Source: Larix sibirica (lineage: Eukaryota; Streptophyta; Pinopsida; Pinales; Pinaceae). From it: a stretch of DNA of 10,284 bases. Shown in pieces: positions 1-8,041 of the stretch. A program made the translations under genes and the position numbers. The first letter of the stretch is position 1, and every line of letters starts with the position of its first letter. The notes under the pieces are model-generated. The model was not told the origin of the DNA and did no database searches. It worked only from the letters and a program-made list of their open reading frames with translations. The DNA is taken from NCBI GenBank assembly GCA_004151065.3, contig NWUY0300011028.1, forward strand, positions 1-10,284. Reading direction: 5' to 3'.

Positions 1-1020
1 CAATAAGAATCAGTTGTTATTCTTTGATAAGAATACTAAATTTCCGGTCCTCTCTCCCTCAAGTGTTAAAATTTGGTCACGCAAATGAATGATTGTGTTG
101 CTTACCCTGCCCTTGGCGGTGTAGGTTCAAGGGCTATTGAAAGGAAGTAAATTGCAAAGTGGAATGTGTTCTTCAAATAATTAAATACCAGAGCCAGACA
201 CGTGCTATGGGAAACTAGAGGGAGCTCTGGAGTTTGTGTGTAATCGCAATGATCTACCCTTTCCAAATTTTTGGGTTTCCATGATAAGTTTCCAGATTTG
301 TGCATAGAATCCATTCGTACTTACAGTTATAATCCTCAAGTCAATTGTTAAAAGAGAATTTTTCTAGTCCAAAGGGGCCGAATGGAATAGGGTTCAAGGG
401 TTTCTTCAATCTCTCTCTCTTGCACGCTGTCTTAGCTACTCCATGAAGTGATGAGATCTTCCTTTTCATCTCCCTTAGAGGGGCTCTAACTCATATCTAT
501 TCATTTTCCGATAATTAGGTCTTTGTGGGGATGGTGATAAGTTAGTTTTCCCCAATTTGTTTTGCATTTTGATTTTGTTTTCCTATTATCAAGTCTTTGT
601 GGGGTTGGTGATGAGTTGGTTACCCACGATTTGTTGCATTTTGGTTATATTGCATTTGGGTAAGCAACCATCCAATTCTCATTTGTTTCAGTTATACTGA
701 GAAATTACAAAAAATCTGACTTCATTTCAACTAATGGGTTACTTTTATGCAAAAATGCAATCTGCGGGAGAATTTGTACTGTAGTGTACATTGGTGATTT
801 CATATTTGGTGGCATCAGCCACTACAGGAGTGCAGTTTTCTTCCTTTCCCATGACCCTGGCGGTCACAACAACCATTGATTCATTTACCCCAAAAGCACC
901 CAGTGGTAAGAAGCATTATTTATCTTTCTCCAATTTCTAGCTCTAGTTGAGCAAAATTTTTAGAAGTCCATATACTGTAATGTTCATCTAATACAATCTA
1001 TTTACGTTTAATAAAAAATT
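1..1020. other. Unassigned AT-rich region, no gene recognised
   Basis: No open frame here resembles a protein family I know. A minus-strand frame at 102-314 has no recognisable motif and looks like chance. A run of CT dinucleotides lies near 410-421. A frame of roughly 60 codons from about 702 to 870 is open on the plus strand, but its translation matches nothing I recognise. The region lies directly upstream of the LINE, so part of it may be the element's 5' UTR or the missing part of its ORF1. I could not find a target-site duplication that would place the 5' boundary. Confidence 0.5.
511..655. repeat. Diverged 74-bp tandem duplication, two copies
   Basis: Two adjacent units share the core GTCTTTGTGGGG, at 519-530 and 593-604, a spacing of 74 bases. 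After the core both continue with a GGTGAT-A/G-AGTT segment, a CCCA/CCCACGA segment, and TTTGTT..GCATTTTG. The units differ by substitutions and short indels, so the duplication is old. It lies about 500 bp upstream of the first recognisable LINE coding sequence and could be a repeated 5' UTR of that element, but this is speculative. Confidence 0.6.
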
Positions 1021-1022
1021 AT

Positions 1023-1414
1023 TCACACTTAATTAGTTCTGGGGCTTTGATAAACTCTGAGGATGTGCAATTATTAGAGGATGTCGAACAGGGGGTGTCT
1101 TTCTTCAGTCTGAAACTGATCTTCTTAAATATTCAGGATATGTAGGGCTGGAGGGTTCGTCATATTTATCGCCTCTACCTGTGTATTCGAAAAACCCTTC
1201 TAATAATCCGAAGGTTTTGGCTACTAACTCTCTGAGATTTCAGAATGTTACCATAAGACGCAAAAAAGGTAAAATTAAGGGTTCTCCTGATAATTGTTTG
1301 GAAGAAAATTATGAGCAGTTATCTTCTAGATTATTGGTTACGGATTCTGTAAATATGTCACACAACAGTGTTGGGGATCTTAGAGCAGTTTTTCCTCGGG
1401 TGAAGGGTTCCTAA
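1023..1414 (+). pseudogene. Probable ORF1 3'-terminal remnant of the LINE
   Basis: A frame with coding character ends in TAA at 1412-1414, one base into the ATG of ORF2. The last 118 codons are open from 1061. Just upstream, another frame covering about 1023-1095 reads an acidic stretch (SEDVQLLEDVEQG) that would join the first by a frameshift near 1090-1100. No zinc knuckle or DUF4283-like domain is visible, so assignment to ORF1 rests on position: it lies directly upstream of ORF2, on the same strand, with a stop-start overlap. The C-terminal part is rich in Lys, Arg, Asn and Ser, as would suit an RNA-binding protein tail, but this is not diagnostic. The start codon is not identifiable. The N-terminal part of ORF1 is absent or too decayed to see. 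Confidence 0.5.
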
Positions 1415-1416
1415 TG
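1412..1416 (+). promoter_or_regulatory. UAAUG stop-start junction between ORF1 and ORF2
   Basis: The TAA that ends the upstream frame shares its last A with the ATG that opens ORF2. ORF2 begins right here with the expected endonuclease N-terminus (MSFCSLNIQG), so this ATG is very likely its true start. UAAUG junctions are known from the silkworm LINE SART1, where ORF2 is made by termination and reinitiation. Use of the same mechanism here is an inference. Confidence 0.55.
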
Positions 1417-2282
1417 TCTTTTTGCTCTCTGAATATTCAGGGGGTGGGTAAGGTTGCTCGACTCAGGGCCTTATCACATCTATTAAATGCTACTGGGTCA
1501 AATATTCTGTTGCTTCAAGAAACTATGTGTGATGCACCGGTTGTTGTTTCGAAGATTTCTGGTTTGGTGCCAAATTGGGAATTGTCTGCTATTAGTTTGT
1601 ATGGGTTATCTGGAGGGTTATTGTCGGCCTGGGACCCTGTATTTTCTCCTTTTGTGCTTATAAAACTAGCTGGGGCATATTACTTGATGGTTGCTATAAA
1701 ATTAACAATTTAAAGTTAACATTATTAAATTGTTATGTGCCATATTAGGAGAGGTCTGCATTTTGGAACTCTTTGGCAGCTTCTGGTATCTTAAATATTT
1801 GCAATCTGATGATTTCAGGAGACTTGAATTTCACTAGATGAGCTACTGAAATTTGGGGTTGCCACGCTCGTTTGGATGATTTTGGGGATTATTTCTCTGA
1901 GTTGCTAGAAACTTATAATCTGGTAGATGTATGTCCTATTATTATGGTGCCAAATTGGACAAATGGTCGGAAGGGAGAGGCAGGTATACACAAGCATCTG
2001 GACAAGTTTCTGATTAATAATACTCTTCTTGAAACTGGTGGAAAATACAAGTCTGGGGTTGGCAAGCAGAAAATTTCTGATCACTGGTCTATTCATTTTC
2101 AATTTTATGATTTAGTTCAGAAAGGTCACTATCCTTTTAAGTTTAACAACTCATGGATTAGTAAGGAGGATTTCTGCTCAATGGTTCGTGATTTTTGGTC
2201 AAAGTTGAATGTGGATTATACATTGAATCCTATGGATTCATTTTGCTATAAATTAAGATTGCTGGAAGCTAAAGTTACTTAA
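1414..2282 (+). pseudogene. LINE ORF2, APE-type endonuclease domain (broken)
   Basis: This part of ORF2 would nick target DNA to prime reverse transcription. The N-terminus reads in one frame to 1713 and has the Asn of LNIQG and the Glu of LLLQETM, both active-site positions of the exonuclease-endonuclease-phosphatase fold, followed by the GGLLSAWDP segment typical of plant L1 copies. A frameshift near 1695-1710 moves the reading to a second frame. That frame gives the FWNSL segment, then GDLNFT at 1818-1835, then GCHARLD, the DKFLIN segment and the SDHW motif at 2076-2087 that supplies the catalytic Asp-His pair. In-frame stops lie at 1746 (TAG), 1839 (TGA) and 2280 (TAA). All the main catalytic residues that I can place are still present, so loss of function comes from the stops and the frameshift. 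Confidence 0.9.
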
Positions 2283-3761
2283 TGGATTCATAGATAGAAG
2301 AGGAAAGACTTGATGGATTTTATTTATATCAAAGATGAGCTTCATACACTTCTCAGTCGGAATATTGAGAAGCCACTAAACGATGATGAGTTTGGAGTTC
2401 TAAGAACCCTGGAGGTAAAAAAAGATGAAATTCTGGAGCGGGAGGAAATGGAGTGGAGGCTCAAAATTTGAGCCATATGGATTGAGAATGGGGATAATAA
2501 TTCTAATTTTTTCCATTCATATGCCTCTTACAAGAGAAATCTTAATGCTATTTGGAGAATTGATGATGGATCGGGTTTTATGATCTCAGGTAAGCAAGCG
2601 ATTCAAGAAGCAACTAAAAATTATTTCAGTAATATCTTTACTGATCAGAGGGGTTGTGATCTTTTTGGTCAACTCAAGGTGGCCAGATTATACCCGAGAT
2701 ATTGTGATTCTAAAAATTCTAAGAATCTGGTAAAGAAGGTTAGTATGGAAGAGGTGGAGGAAATATTAAAACTATTTGCTAAAGAGAAGAGTCCAAGGCC
2801 CGATGGGTGGACTGTGGAGTTGTTCCTACATTTTTTTTATATTACGGGCTTGGACATTCTAGGAATGGTGGAATATTCAAGAAAAATGGGATACATTTCA
2901 GGTGCCCTTAATGCTACCTTTCTGACTTTAATTCATAAAAGTAATGATCCTAAACAATTTGGGGATTACAGACCCACTGCATTATGTAATCTGGCTTATA
3001 AAATTGTATCTAAAGTCATTGCTATGAGACTGAAGCCTATACTATCCATATTTACATTTAAGGAGTAGTTTGGTTTCTTGGCGAACATGCAGATTTTGGC
3101 TGTTGTTGGCTTATCTCAGGAGCTTCTACAATCTATCAAAATTAATAAGAAGAAAGCTATTATCCTTAAGATGGATTTGGAAAAGGCATATGATTGGGTC
3201 AGCTGGGATTTTCTGAGGATTGTTCTTATACAGATAGGTATCCCACCTCTGGCCATCAATTGGATTATGGCGTGTGTGAATTCTATGAACATAGCGGTTC
3301 TCGTGAATGGGGACCCGGCCGATTTCTTCAGATGCTCCAGGGGTATTCGTCAAGGGTGTTCATTATCTCCATTGTTGTTTCTTCTAGTTATTGATGGATT
3401 AAGCCTATTAATTTCACAAGCTAAGAAAGATGGCTTTATTAAGGGTCTTAAAGTGGCAAAAAATCTATTTATGTCTCATACACAATTCGTGGATGACGTA
3501 CTGTTGGCTGGCTCGGATTCTGTTGAAGAATGGAAAGTAAATCATAATATTATTAAGTTGTTTTGCAGTGCATCACATATGAATGTGAGTCTATCCAAAT
3601 CCCGCTTCTATTACAATCTGCTGAAAGATACTGAGTTCACAAATATTCAGCGTGTGCTGCCATAAAATGCATGTAAACTAGTAGAGGGGTTTAAATACCT
3701 TGGGTACTATATAAATCCGAATGGTTATCTGATTAACGACTGGCAGTGATTAATTAGGAAG
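2283..3761 (+). pseudogene. LINE ORF2, reverse transcriptase domain (broken)
   Basis: The same frame as the endonuclease runs through the linker and reverse transcriptase, interrupted only by stops at 2295, 2469, 3066, 3663 and 3747. The linker motif AIWIENGD..NSNFFH is typical of plant L1 elements. RT landmarks in order are KSPRPDGW near 2790, DYRPTALCN near 2965, the motif A block MDLEKAYDWVSWDFL with its catalytic Asp at 3174, RQGCSLSPLLF near 3348, and the FVDD box at 3486-3497 with the two catalytic Asp codons. Then come the KS segment and GFKYLGYY. Both catalytic Asp sites are kept. Some conserved residues look mutated: the family KSPGPDGW reads KSPR, and the usual KAYDR reads KAYDW, each explained by one transition. 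The stop at 3066 sits where the family has Gln in EQFGF or EQSGF. Confidence 0.95.
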
Positions 3762-5072
3762 GTGGAAGCTCGCATTTCTAATTGGTCATACAGATTTCTA
3801 TCTATTGGAGGGAAACTCATTTTGGTTAAGGTAGTATTGATTGCTATTCAAGTTTACTGGTTCTCCTTACTCCCTGTTCCAAGTGCCATCATTAAAAAAT
3901 TGCAAAAACTACTTTCCAATTTCCTATGGTCTGGTGGATTGAACAAGGCTTCTATTGTGATGATTGGCTGGGATAAATTACCATTCTGGAAATTTCTCGA
4001 GGCTAGGGCATTAAAGACCTTCTTATTTTCAGTGAGGCTCTGAGACTAAAATATTTTTGGAGAGGTCTTTTCAGTAAGACACTCTGGTCTGAAGTATTAC
4101 ACATGAAATACATCAAAATGGAATTAAGTCATAATTGGTTCAGATTTTTCTGGTAAAACGACTAGAGGAGTCTTGCCCATGTGCAATGGTTTTTTAAAGG
4201 TGTACAAATGGTTATTGTTGGATCTTAGCTGGAGGATGGGGGATGGTAAATATATTTCCATCGTTGTGGATCCTATTGTGGGATTAGATGATTATTAAAG
4301 ATTTTCAAATGATGTACTGTTGCCTGTCAGAACGTGGGGCTTTTTACTCTGAGTAGTATTATTAAAAATCATGATTCTGGATATTGGTACAATGCTAATG
4401 ATTTCAGTATGGCTAGGAATATTGCAATTGAATGGGACATATATATTAGATCTTTAAATGAGGCAGGCTCTAGGGCCATAGGTGAGAGGGATAAAACTAT
4501 TTGGCCGGGAGATGAAAGAGTAGGAATGGTGATAGCTAAGGCAGATTACAAGTCTATTGCTCGACAGAAATGTATATTCCCCAGTCATTGGTGGTATAAG
4601 AGTCTGTGGCATTGGAAGATCCTTATCAAGATAAAATGTTTTATGTGGTTCGTTTTTATGAATAGACTGAAAACTTGGGACAATCTCATATTGAAGGGAT
4701 GGAATGGACCAAATATTTGTATCTTATGCAAAGATAATGTTGAGAGCATTACACACTTATTTCTGGATTGTGAATTCTCTAAGAAGATGTGGGACAGTGT
4801 GTGTCTTTCACTTAGAGTTGCTCCAGATTGGGGCAAAAATGATATCATCTCTAGTATGTTTAGTTGGATCAATTCAGATAAAACTTTTGATATAGTGTCG
4901 GTGATTATTTGCTGCTGTATTTGGCATATGAGAAATCGTGTGCTTTTTGATAATCTATCCCCTAACTTTATTCTAGCAAGTAATTCTAGTTTGAAGTATT
5001 TTGCTATTTATCAGAGCAACCAGGATAGATGCAAGCAAACGAAGGTGGGTTTGATGGATATGCATGTGGATA
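3762..5072 (+). pseudogene. LINE ORF2, connection region and zf-RVT zinc finger (broken)
   Basis: After the RT the frame gives the thumb/connection block with ISNW, RFLSIGGKLILVK and FLWSG. A frameshift near 3985 moves the sequence to another frame that reads GIKDLLIFSEALRLKYFWRG from about 4007, after a TAG at 4004. Further shifts fall between about 4150 and 4206, where RSLAHVQWFFKG and then LLLDLSWRMGDG appear in different frames. One base appears missing from a G run at 4336-4339, after which the frame stays the same to the end of ORF2. The zinc finger reads CILCKDN...THLFLDC, with ligand codons Cys 4718, Cys 4727, His 4754 and Cys 4769, preceded by the WHWKILIKIKCFMW segment. This matches the plant zf-RVT family. 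Its exact role is not settled; nucleic-acid binding is likely. Confidence 0.88.
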
Positions 5073-5533
5073 GATGGGTTTTATTCTTTGATGGGGCTGT
5101 AGCCATGGACCAGTGTGTTGCTGGTGGAGTCATATTCCTTAATCAAAATCACTATTTTACATTCCATCTCAAATGTGGCAGAGGTACCAATATGAAGGCA
5201 TAAATTTTGGCCTTATGGATGATTATCAGAGTGGCAAATATTTTTGGTTTGGTGCGAGTCAAAGTTTTTGGAGACTCACGTGTCACTATCAAATGGGCCA
5301 TGGGTGACTATAAATTACAAGTGACTGCTTTACTTCATTGGTGTAATCGTATTCGGTTTGAATTAGCGCAATGTCAAGCTATATCTTTGCATCATATCTA
5401 CAGAGAGAACAACTCTATGGAAGATAAAGTCTCTAAGCAAGAACTGGATACTGAGCAAGGTCTTTTGATTTGGGAAGAGTGTTTGGACTCCATGTTGGAA
5501 TCCAATGGTTCTATTCACTTTTTTAACGGATGA
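5073..5533 (+). pseudogene. LINE ORF2, C-terminal RNase H domain with stop at catalytic Glu
   Basis: The domain begins at WVLFFDGA (first catalytic Asp codon 5090-5092) and continues with AGGV, the GRGTN segment and KA followed by TAA at 5201-5203. In this family the position after KA is the catalytic Glu (consensus N-KAE), so the stop has replaced an active-site residue. The same frame goes on through ALWMI, the FGDS motif (Asp 5273-5275), IYRENN and the final Asp at 5423-5425 in MEDKVSK, ending at TGA 5531-5533. The order DGA, AE, GDS, (N)..AD fits the RNase H type that plant L1 elements are known to have acquired. It would remove the RNA strand of the RNA:DNA hybrid. Apart from the one stop, the domain is complete. 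Confidence 0.85.
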
Positions 5534-5729
5534 AGTTTTTTTGTTTTGTACAGGCCTTAAGGGCTGTGGTAGAAAACTATATGAGACTATATGTCCGTTG
5601 TGATTTTGGTCTTAGCGACTTGACTTTTTGATTTTGGTTATATGCTGAAATCTTGCTGTAATGGCTCATCATTGTACTATTTGATTTATATATATAAATA
5701 ACAATAGTACGATTTTTTTCGCTGAAAAA
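5534..5729 (+). repeat. LINE 3' UTR and terminal tail
   Basis: About 195 bases separate the ORF2 stop from the end of the element. It has no coding content and becomes AT-rich towards the end. It closes with two consecutive hairpins rather than a long poly(A) run. The sequence after 5729 (GATCTTGAAAC...) is taken as flanking DNA, because the second copy of this tail at 8371-8430 diverges at the same point. Confidence 0.75.
5671..5729 (+). other. LINE 3'-terminal double hairpin
   Basis: Hairpin 1: GTACTATT (5674-5681) pairs with AATAGTAC (5703-5710), and inside it lies a perfect 16-base palindrome, ATTTATATATATAAAT (5684-5699). A U-G pair and two more pairs extend the outer stem to 5671-5713. 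Hairpin 2: TTTTTC (5715-5720) pairs with GAAAAA (5724-5729) with a three-base loop GCT. In LINEs, 3' UTR stem-loops are known to be recognised by the encoded reverse transcriptase. That role here is an inference. Confidence 0.75.
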
Positions 5730-5784
5730 GATCTTGAAACTATAATCTTATTATTATCTGATTTGTATTATATATTCACAGGGC

Positions 5785-6811
5785 ATGGGACAACTAAAGC
5801 ATATCTTCTCCATTTCATTTCTAGATATGGAACAAGATGAAGCCATGGTTCTTGTGACACCCTAGAGATCTTGACATACACTTGCAGAGAGCGAGATGAA
5901 GCGCAAGAACATCTACTGAAACTCGAGGCAGAATATTGCAATATTGTAACAAATACACAACAACATATCGTCATGTCTAACTATTGATCTGAGTGGACCA
6001 ATAATAAGCTGGCCGGCGTGGAGCTTAATGTGAACCCATATACCACCATGAATTACAATTCATCTTCTCATTCGCCTCCTCTCGTCAAGTTTCCCGAACA
6101 ATTTCAGTGGAATTCAACTCCCGTCCACCACTATCCAAACGTCCACCTACATTGACCTGTGACTTCATCTTCAAATGTCACTATTCGAATCTTATGGTGT
6201 TAAAATATCGACCGTTTTATTACCAGAACGAGTGGCAGCTAAGTTTATTCAAATATCAAGAATCTAAGCAACAAAAACAGGTTGAATCATGCCATCTCCT
6301 CGCCTCTCCTTCCATTCTAAGGTGCACCCCAACATCCATGCCATCCCATATGCTAAAGCCACCTGAAGCTGACCTTAAGATGAGCTAGGGAACCTTGCCC
6401 AAGAGAGGTAATTTATTGTGCACCATCATGCAAGCTAGGTCATTGTTACAGGCCCTGCTCTTAACAGGTCCATTTCCTCATTAGAGACAACCACCCCCCA
6501 CCCTAGATTCTGTGGAGATTCTCATAATATAAATGTGATCATCTTCTAATTCTCCTCTATCCATCAGCCCCCTTTTCCATTATGTTCCCACTCCCACGGC
6601 CTTGTTGATTCTCTTCATGTGAAATCTGGTGTCACCTCTTCTCATCACAACCTCCACCCACATACCCCCCATTGTTGCATTCATCACTTCTCAACAATCT
6701 GGCTCAGAAGCTGCGTCAAGTTCCTCCAAATTTTTGTTCGCCCTAGTTCTCAACTCACTGGGCCCTAGAAACAAAAGAGGCACTACTTTAAGGTTTGACA
6801 AGATGCAATGA
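5785..6811 (+). pseudogene. Decayed plant DUF1635-family gene copy
   Basis: Three conserved blocks in order show the family. Near 5785 an ATG opens MGQLKH..., weakly like the family's N-terminal helix, with about ten residues apparently lost. From about 5862 another frame reads LEILTYTCRERDEAQEHLLKL, like the conserved L..LL...CQERDEA..QLQKL helix. From about 6389 a third frame reads GTLPKRGNLL, LLQALLLTGPFPH, a TAG at 6482 where the family has Trp, RQPPPTLDS and VEI, closely like the LP-KGKLL...M.AGPLLQ.LL.AGPLP.WR.PPPL block. The same frame ends in RNKRG and TGA at 6809-6811, like the family's RKRG-type C-terminus. Stops at 6386, 6482, 6530, 6536 and 6614 and at least two frameshifts kill it. 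Length (about 340 codons) fits the family, and no intron is obvious. The family's function is not established. The middle, about 5990-6350, is not alignable by eye. Confidence 0.72.
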
Positions 6812-7055
6812 TTAATTTACAAAGAAAATTATGTTTTTTTTGTTTTTGCAGTTTAGCATATAATTTCTTTTATTGGGTAGCAGATGATGATGGGACATAA
6901 GTACTCCTTGAGGATGTCAATCTATGGAATTTGATGTCTTATAGGATGTTTTTCCATTCGTAAAAGGAATTTGACATGTAGGAATAAATTTAACATGTCA
7001 TCGGCTATGGTCATGAAAAGTTGTAAAAGGTAGATTTGACGTCTAAATATTTATA
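6812..7055. other. AT-rich non-coding stretch
   Basis: No gene is seen. It contains a short inverted repeat, GACATGT at 6973-6979 and ACATGTC at 6993-6999, and a T-rich run near 6832-6845. No poly(A) tail follows the DUF1635-like remnant, so there is no sign that the copy was made by retroposition. Confidence 0.5.
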
Positions 7056-7197
7056 TGACCTGTCATAAATCATAGTGCCTTTATGTATGTATATGTATGT
7101 TATGCATGGTGACCAATCATAAATCATAATACCTATATGTATGTTATGCATGGTGACCAATCATAAATCATAATACCTATATGTATGTTATGCATGG
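7056..7197. repeat. 44-bp tandem repeat, two identical units plus one diverged
   Basis: Units at 7110-7153 and 7154-7197 are identical over 44 bases, each starting TGACCAATCATAAATCATAA and ending ATGTTATGCATGG. The preceding unit at 7056-7109 is 54 bases long, with an extra TATGTATG-type stretch and several substitutions. Perfect identity of the last two units points to recent duplication or correction by unequal exchange or slippage. Confidence 0.9.
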
Positions 7198-7235
7198 CAC
7201 GTGCTGCATTAATGTTTAATGTTAATTAATAAGTT

Positions 7236-7371
7236 GGTGGAAATTGAAATCACTCTAAGAGGGAATTCTTATTCAAAGTCTTGAACTGTAGACAACTCAC
7301 AAATTAATTAATAATCTAGAGTTTGAGTTGTATACGAATTCCAATGTGGCTACCCATCTTTATTTCCCACC
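7236..7371. repeat. MITE-like imperfect inverted repeat
   Basis: The two ends are roughly inverted copies. GGTGGAAA at 7236-7243 faces TTTCCCACC at 7363-7371. GGAATTC near 7262-7268 faces GAATTCC near 7336-7342. CAACTCA at 7293-7299 faces TGAGTTG at 7324-7330. Together these could fold into one long imperfect hairpin of about 136 bases, the size of a miniature inverted-repeat element. No clear target-site duplication was found, and the arms need gaps to align, so the call is tentative. Confidence 0.35.
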
Positions 7372-7434
7372 ATATTATTAGAATAAATTTTCAAGATAAA
7401 CCCTCCCAAACTAGGTTACATAACTAGGATATGA

Positions 7435-7570
7435 GACTTACATGAAAATAGGAGGATGAAAGAAGCTTCGATAAATGATTCTAGGGTCTGAGACTTTTAT
7501 TTTATTCTTAGACTTAGGCGAAAATAGGAGGATAAAAGAATCTTAGGTGAATGATTCGAATTAGTGGGTC
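7435..7570. repeat. Imperfect direct duplication spaced 76 bp
   Basis: A segment beginning GACTTA at 7435 and ending GGGTC at 7488 recurs from 7511 to 7570. Shared blocks include GAAAATAGGAGGAT, AAAGAA, and AATGATTC. The second copy has small insertions. The pair is diverged, and may belong to the upstream part of the possible old LTR that ends near 8022. Confidence 0.7.
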
Positions 7571-7772
7571 GAGTACCAAGGAGGCATTAGAGAGAAATAA
7601 TTGGTTTAGCACTTCCTCATAAATGAAGTTTAGGGAAAGCAGTAAAGAAATCCGTCTTACTAGCAAGAAATTTATTGATTGGGAAAATACTTCATTTCCC
7701 TTCCTTAGAATAGGTAGAGGGCTTGTAAGCTTGTGATTCTTTTTTCTTTCTAACGCTCTCTCTTCCCTCCTG

Positions 7773-8041
7773 TATAAAAAAAACTCTCCTAAAGCATTTT
7801 ATCCCTCCACCTATGTAAGTCAAGAACCACTTGAGATCTGTAGATTATTTTCTTTGTTGTTTTGTTTTATTCGAGTTAATAAGGCTCAGTTATGTAAATG
7901 AGCTAGTTAGACTTAGTTGAGTCAAGCCAAATCAGGTTATTTGAGATAGAACTTGTCACATGGTCTTACCTTCCCTCTTAATCAATGACAAGTGCACTCA
8001 AGAAAGTCAGGGTCAAATCTAAGTTTGGCGTCATTGTTAAG
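7773..8041 (+). mobile_element. Possible old LTR end (TATA, R-U5) with eroded tRNA-Asp-type PBS
   Basis: A TATA-like box, TATAAAAA at 7773-7780, is followed by about 240 bases of T-rich sequence, as in an LTR R-U5 region. At 8026-8041 lies TGGCGTCATTGTTAAG. Plant LTR elements primed by tRNA-Asp use TGGCGCCGTTGCCGGG; ten of sixteen bases agree, and all six differences are C to T or G to A, as expected from methylation-driven decay. The presumed LTR end reads ..CTA instead of ..CA. The LTR start was not found, so only this part is given. The match could be chance; the pattern of mismatches is the main support. Confidence 0.3.

Larger units (their letters stand above)
1023..5729 (+). mobile_element. 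Degenerate plant L1-type LINE with RNase H domain
   Basis: This is a non-LTR retrotransposon remnant on the plus strand. The order is an ORF1 remnant, an APE-type endonuclease, a reverse transcriptase, a zf-RVT zinc finger, an RNase H domain and a structured 3' UTR. That order is the established architecture of the plant L1 lineage that acquired an archaeal-type RNase H. The copy is dead: ORF2 carries in-frame stops at 1746, 1839, 2280, 2295, 2469, 3066, 3663, 3747 and 5201, and frameshifts near 1700, 3985, 4150-4206 and 4335. The 3' end is placed after the second terminal hairpin at 5729. The 5' end is uncertain: coding-like sequence begins near 1023 and most of ORF1 is missing or unrecognisable. 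No target-site duplication was found. The element is close to full ORF2 length, so it is not a typical strongly 5'-truncated copy. Confidence 0.93.

Noticed and set aside
102-314. Minus-strand open frame of 70 codons
   Set aside because: No recognisable motif and no coding context; consistent with chance in AT-rich DNA.
3126-3394. Other-frame open stretches on both strands inside the reverse transcriptase
   Set aside because: They overlap the clearly conserved RT frame (motif A to the RQGC block) and are shadows of it.
4585-4895. Minus-strand and alternative plus-strand frames over the zinc finger
   Set aside because: The real frame has the conserved CxxC...H....C ligands; the others are shadows.
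5730-5745. Target-site duplication of the LINE
   Set aside because: The flank after the tail (GATCTTGAAAC) has only short partial matches upstream, such as near 454 and 1118, too short to count.
5872-5888. Splice acceptor before the ERDEA block (ACTTGCAG)
   Set aside because: The reading frame already continues upstream of it with family-like residues, so no intron is needed.
5768-5974. Minus-strand frame rich in Cys and Ser
   Set aside because: It is the reverse of the ERDEA block of the DUF1635-like remnant, which explains the codon pattern.
6107-6388. A 93-codon frame as an independent small gene
   Set aside because: Only its last part fits the family frame that continues after the TAG at 6386; the start is arbitrary.
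7056-7197. CRISPR array
   Set aside because: The units are directly adjacent with no unique spacers, and the setting is plant transposon DNA.
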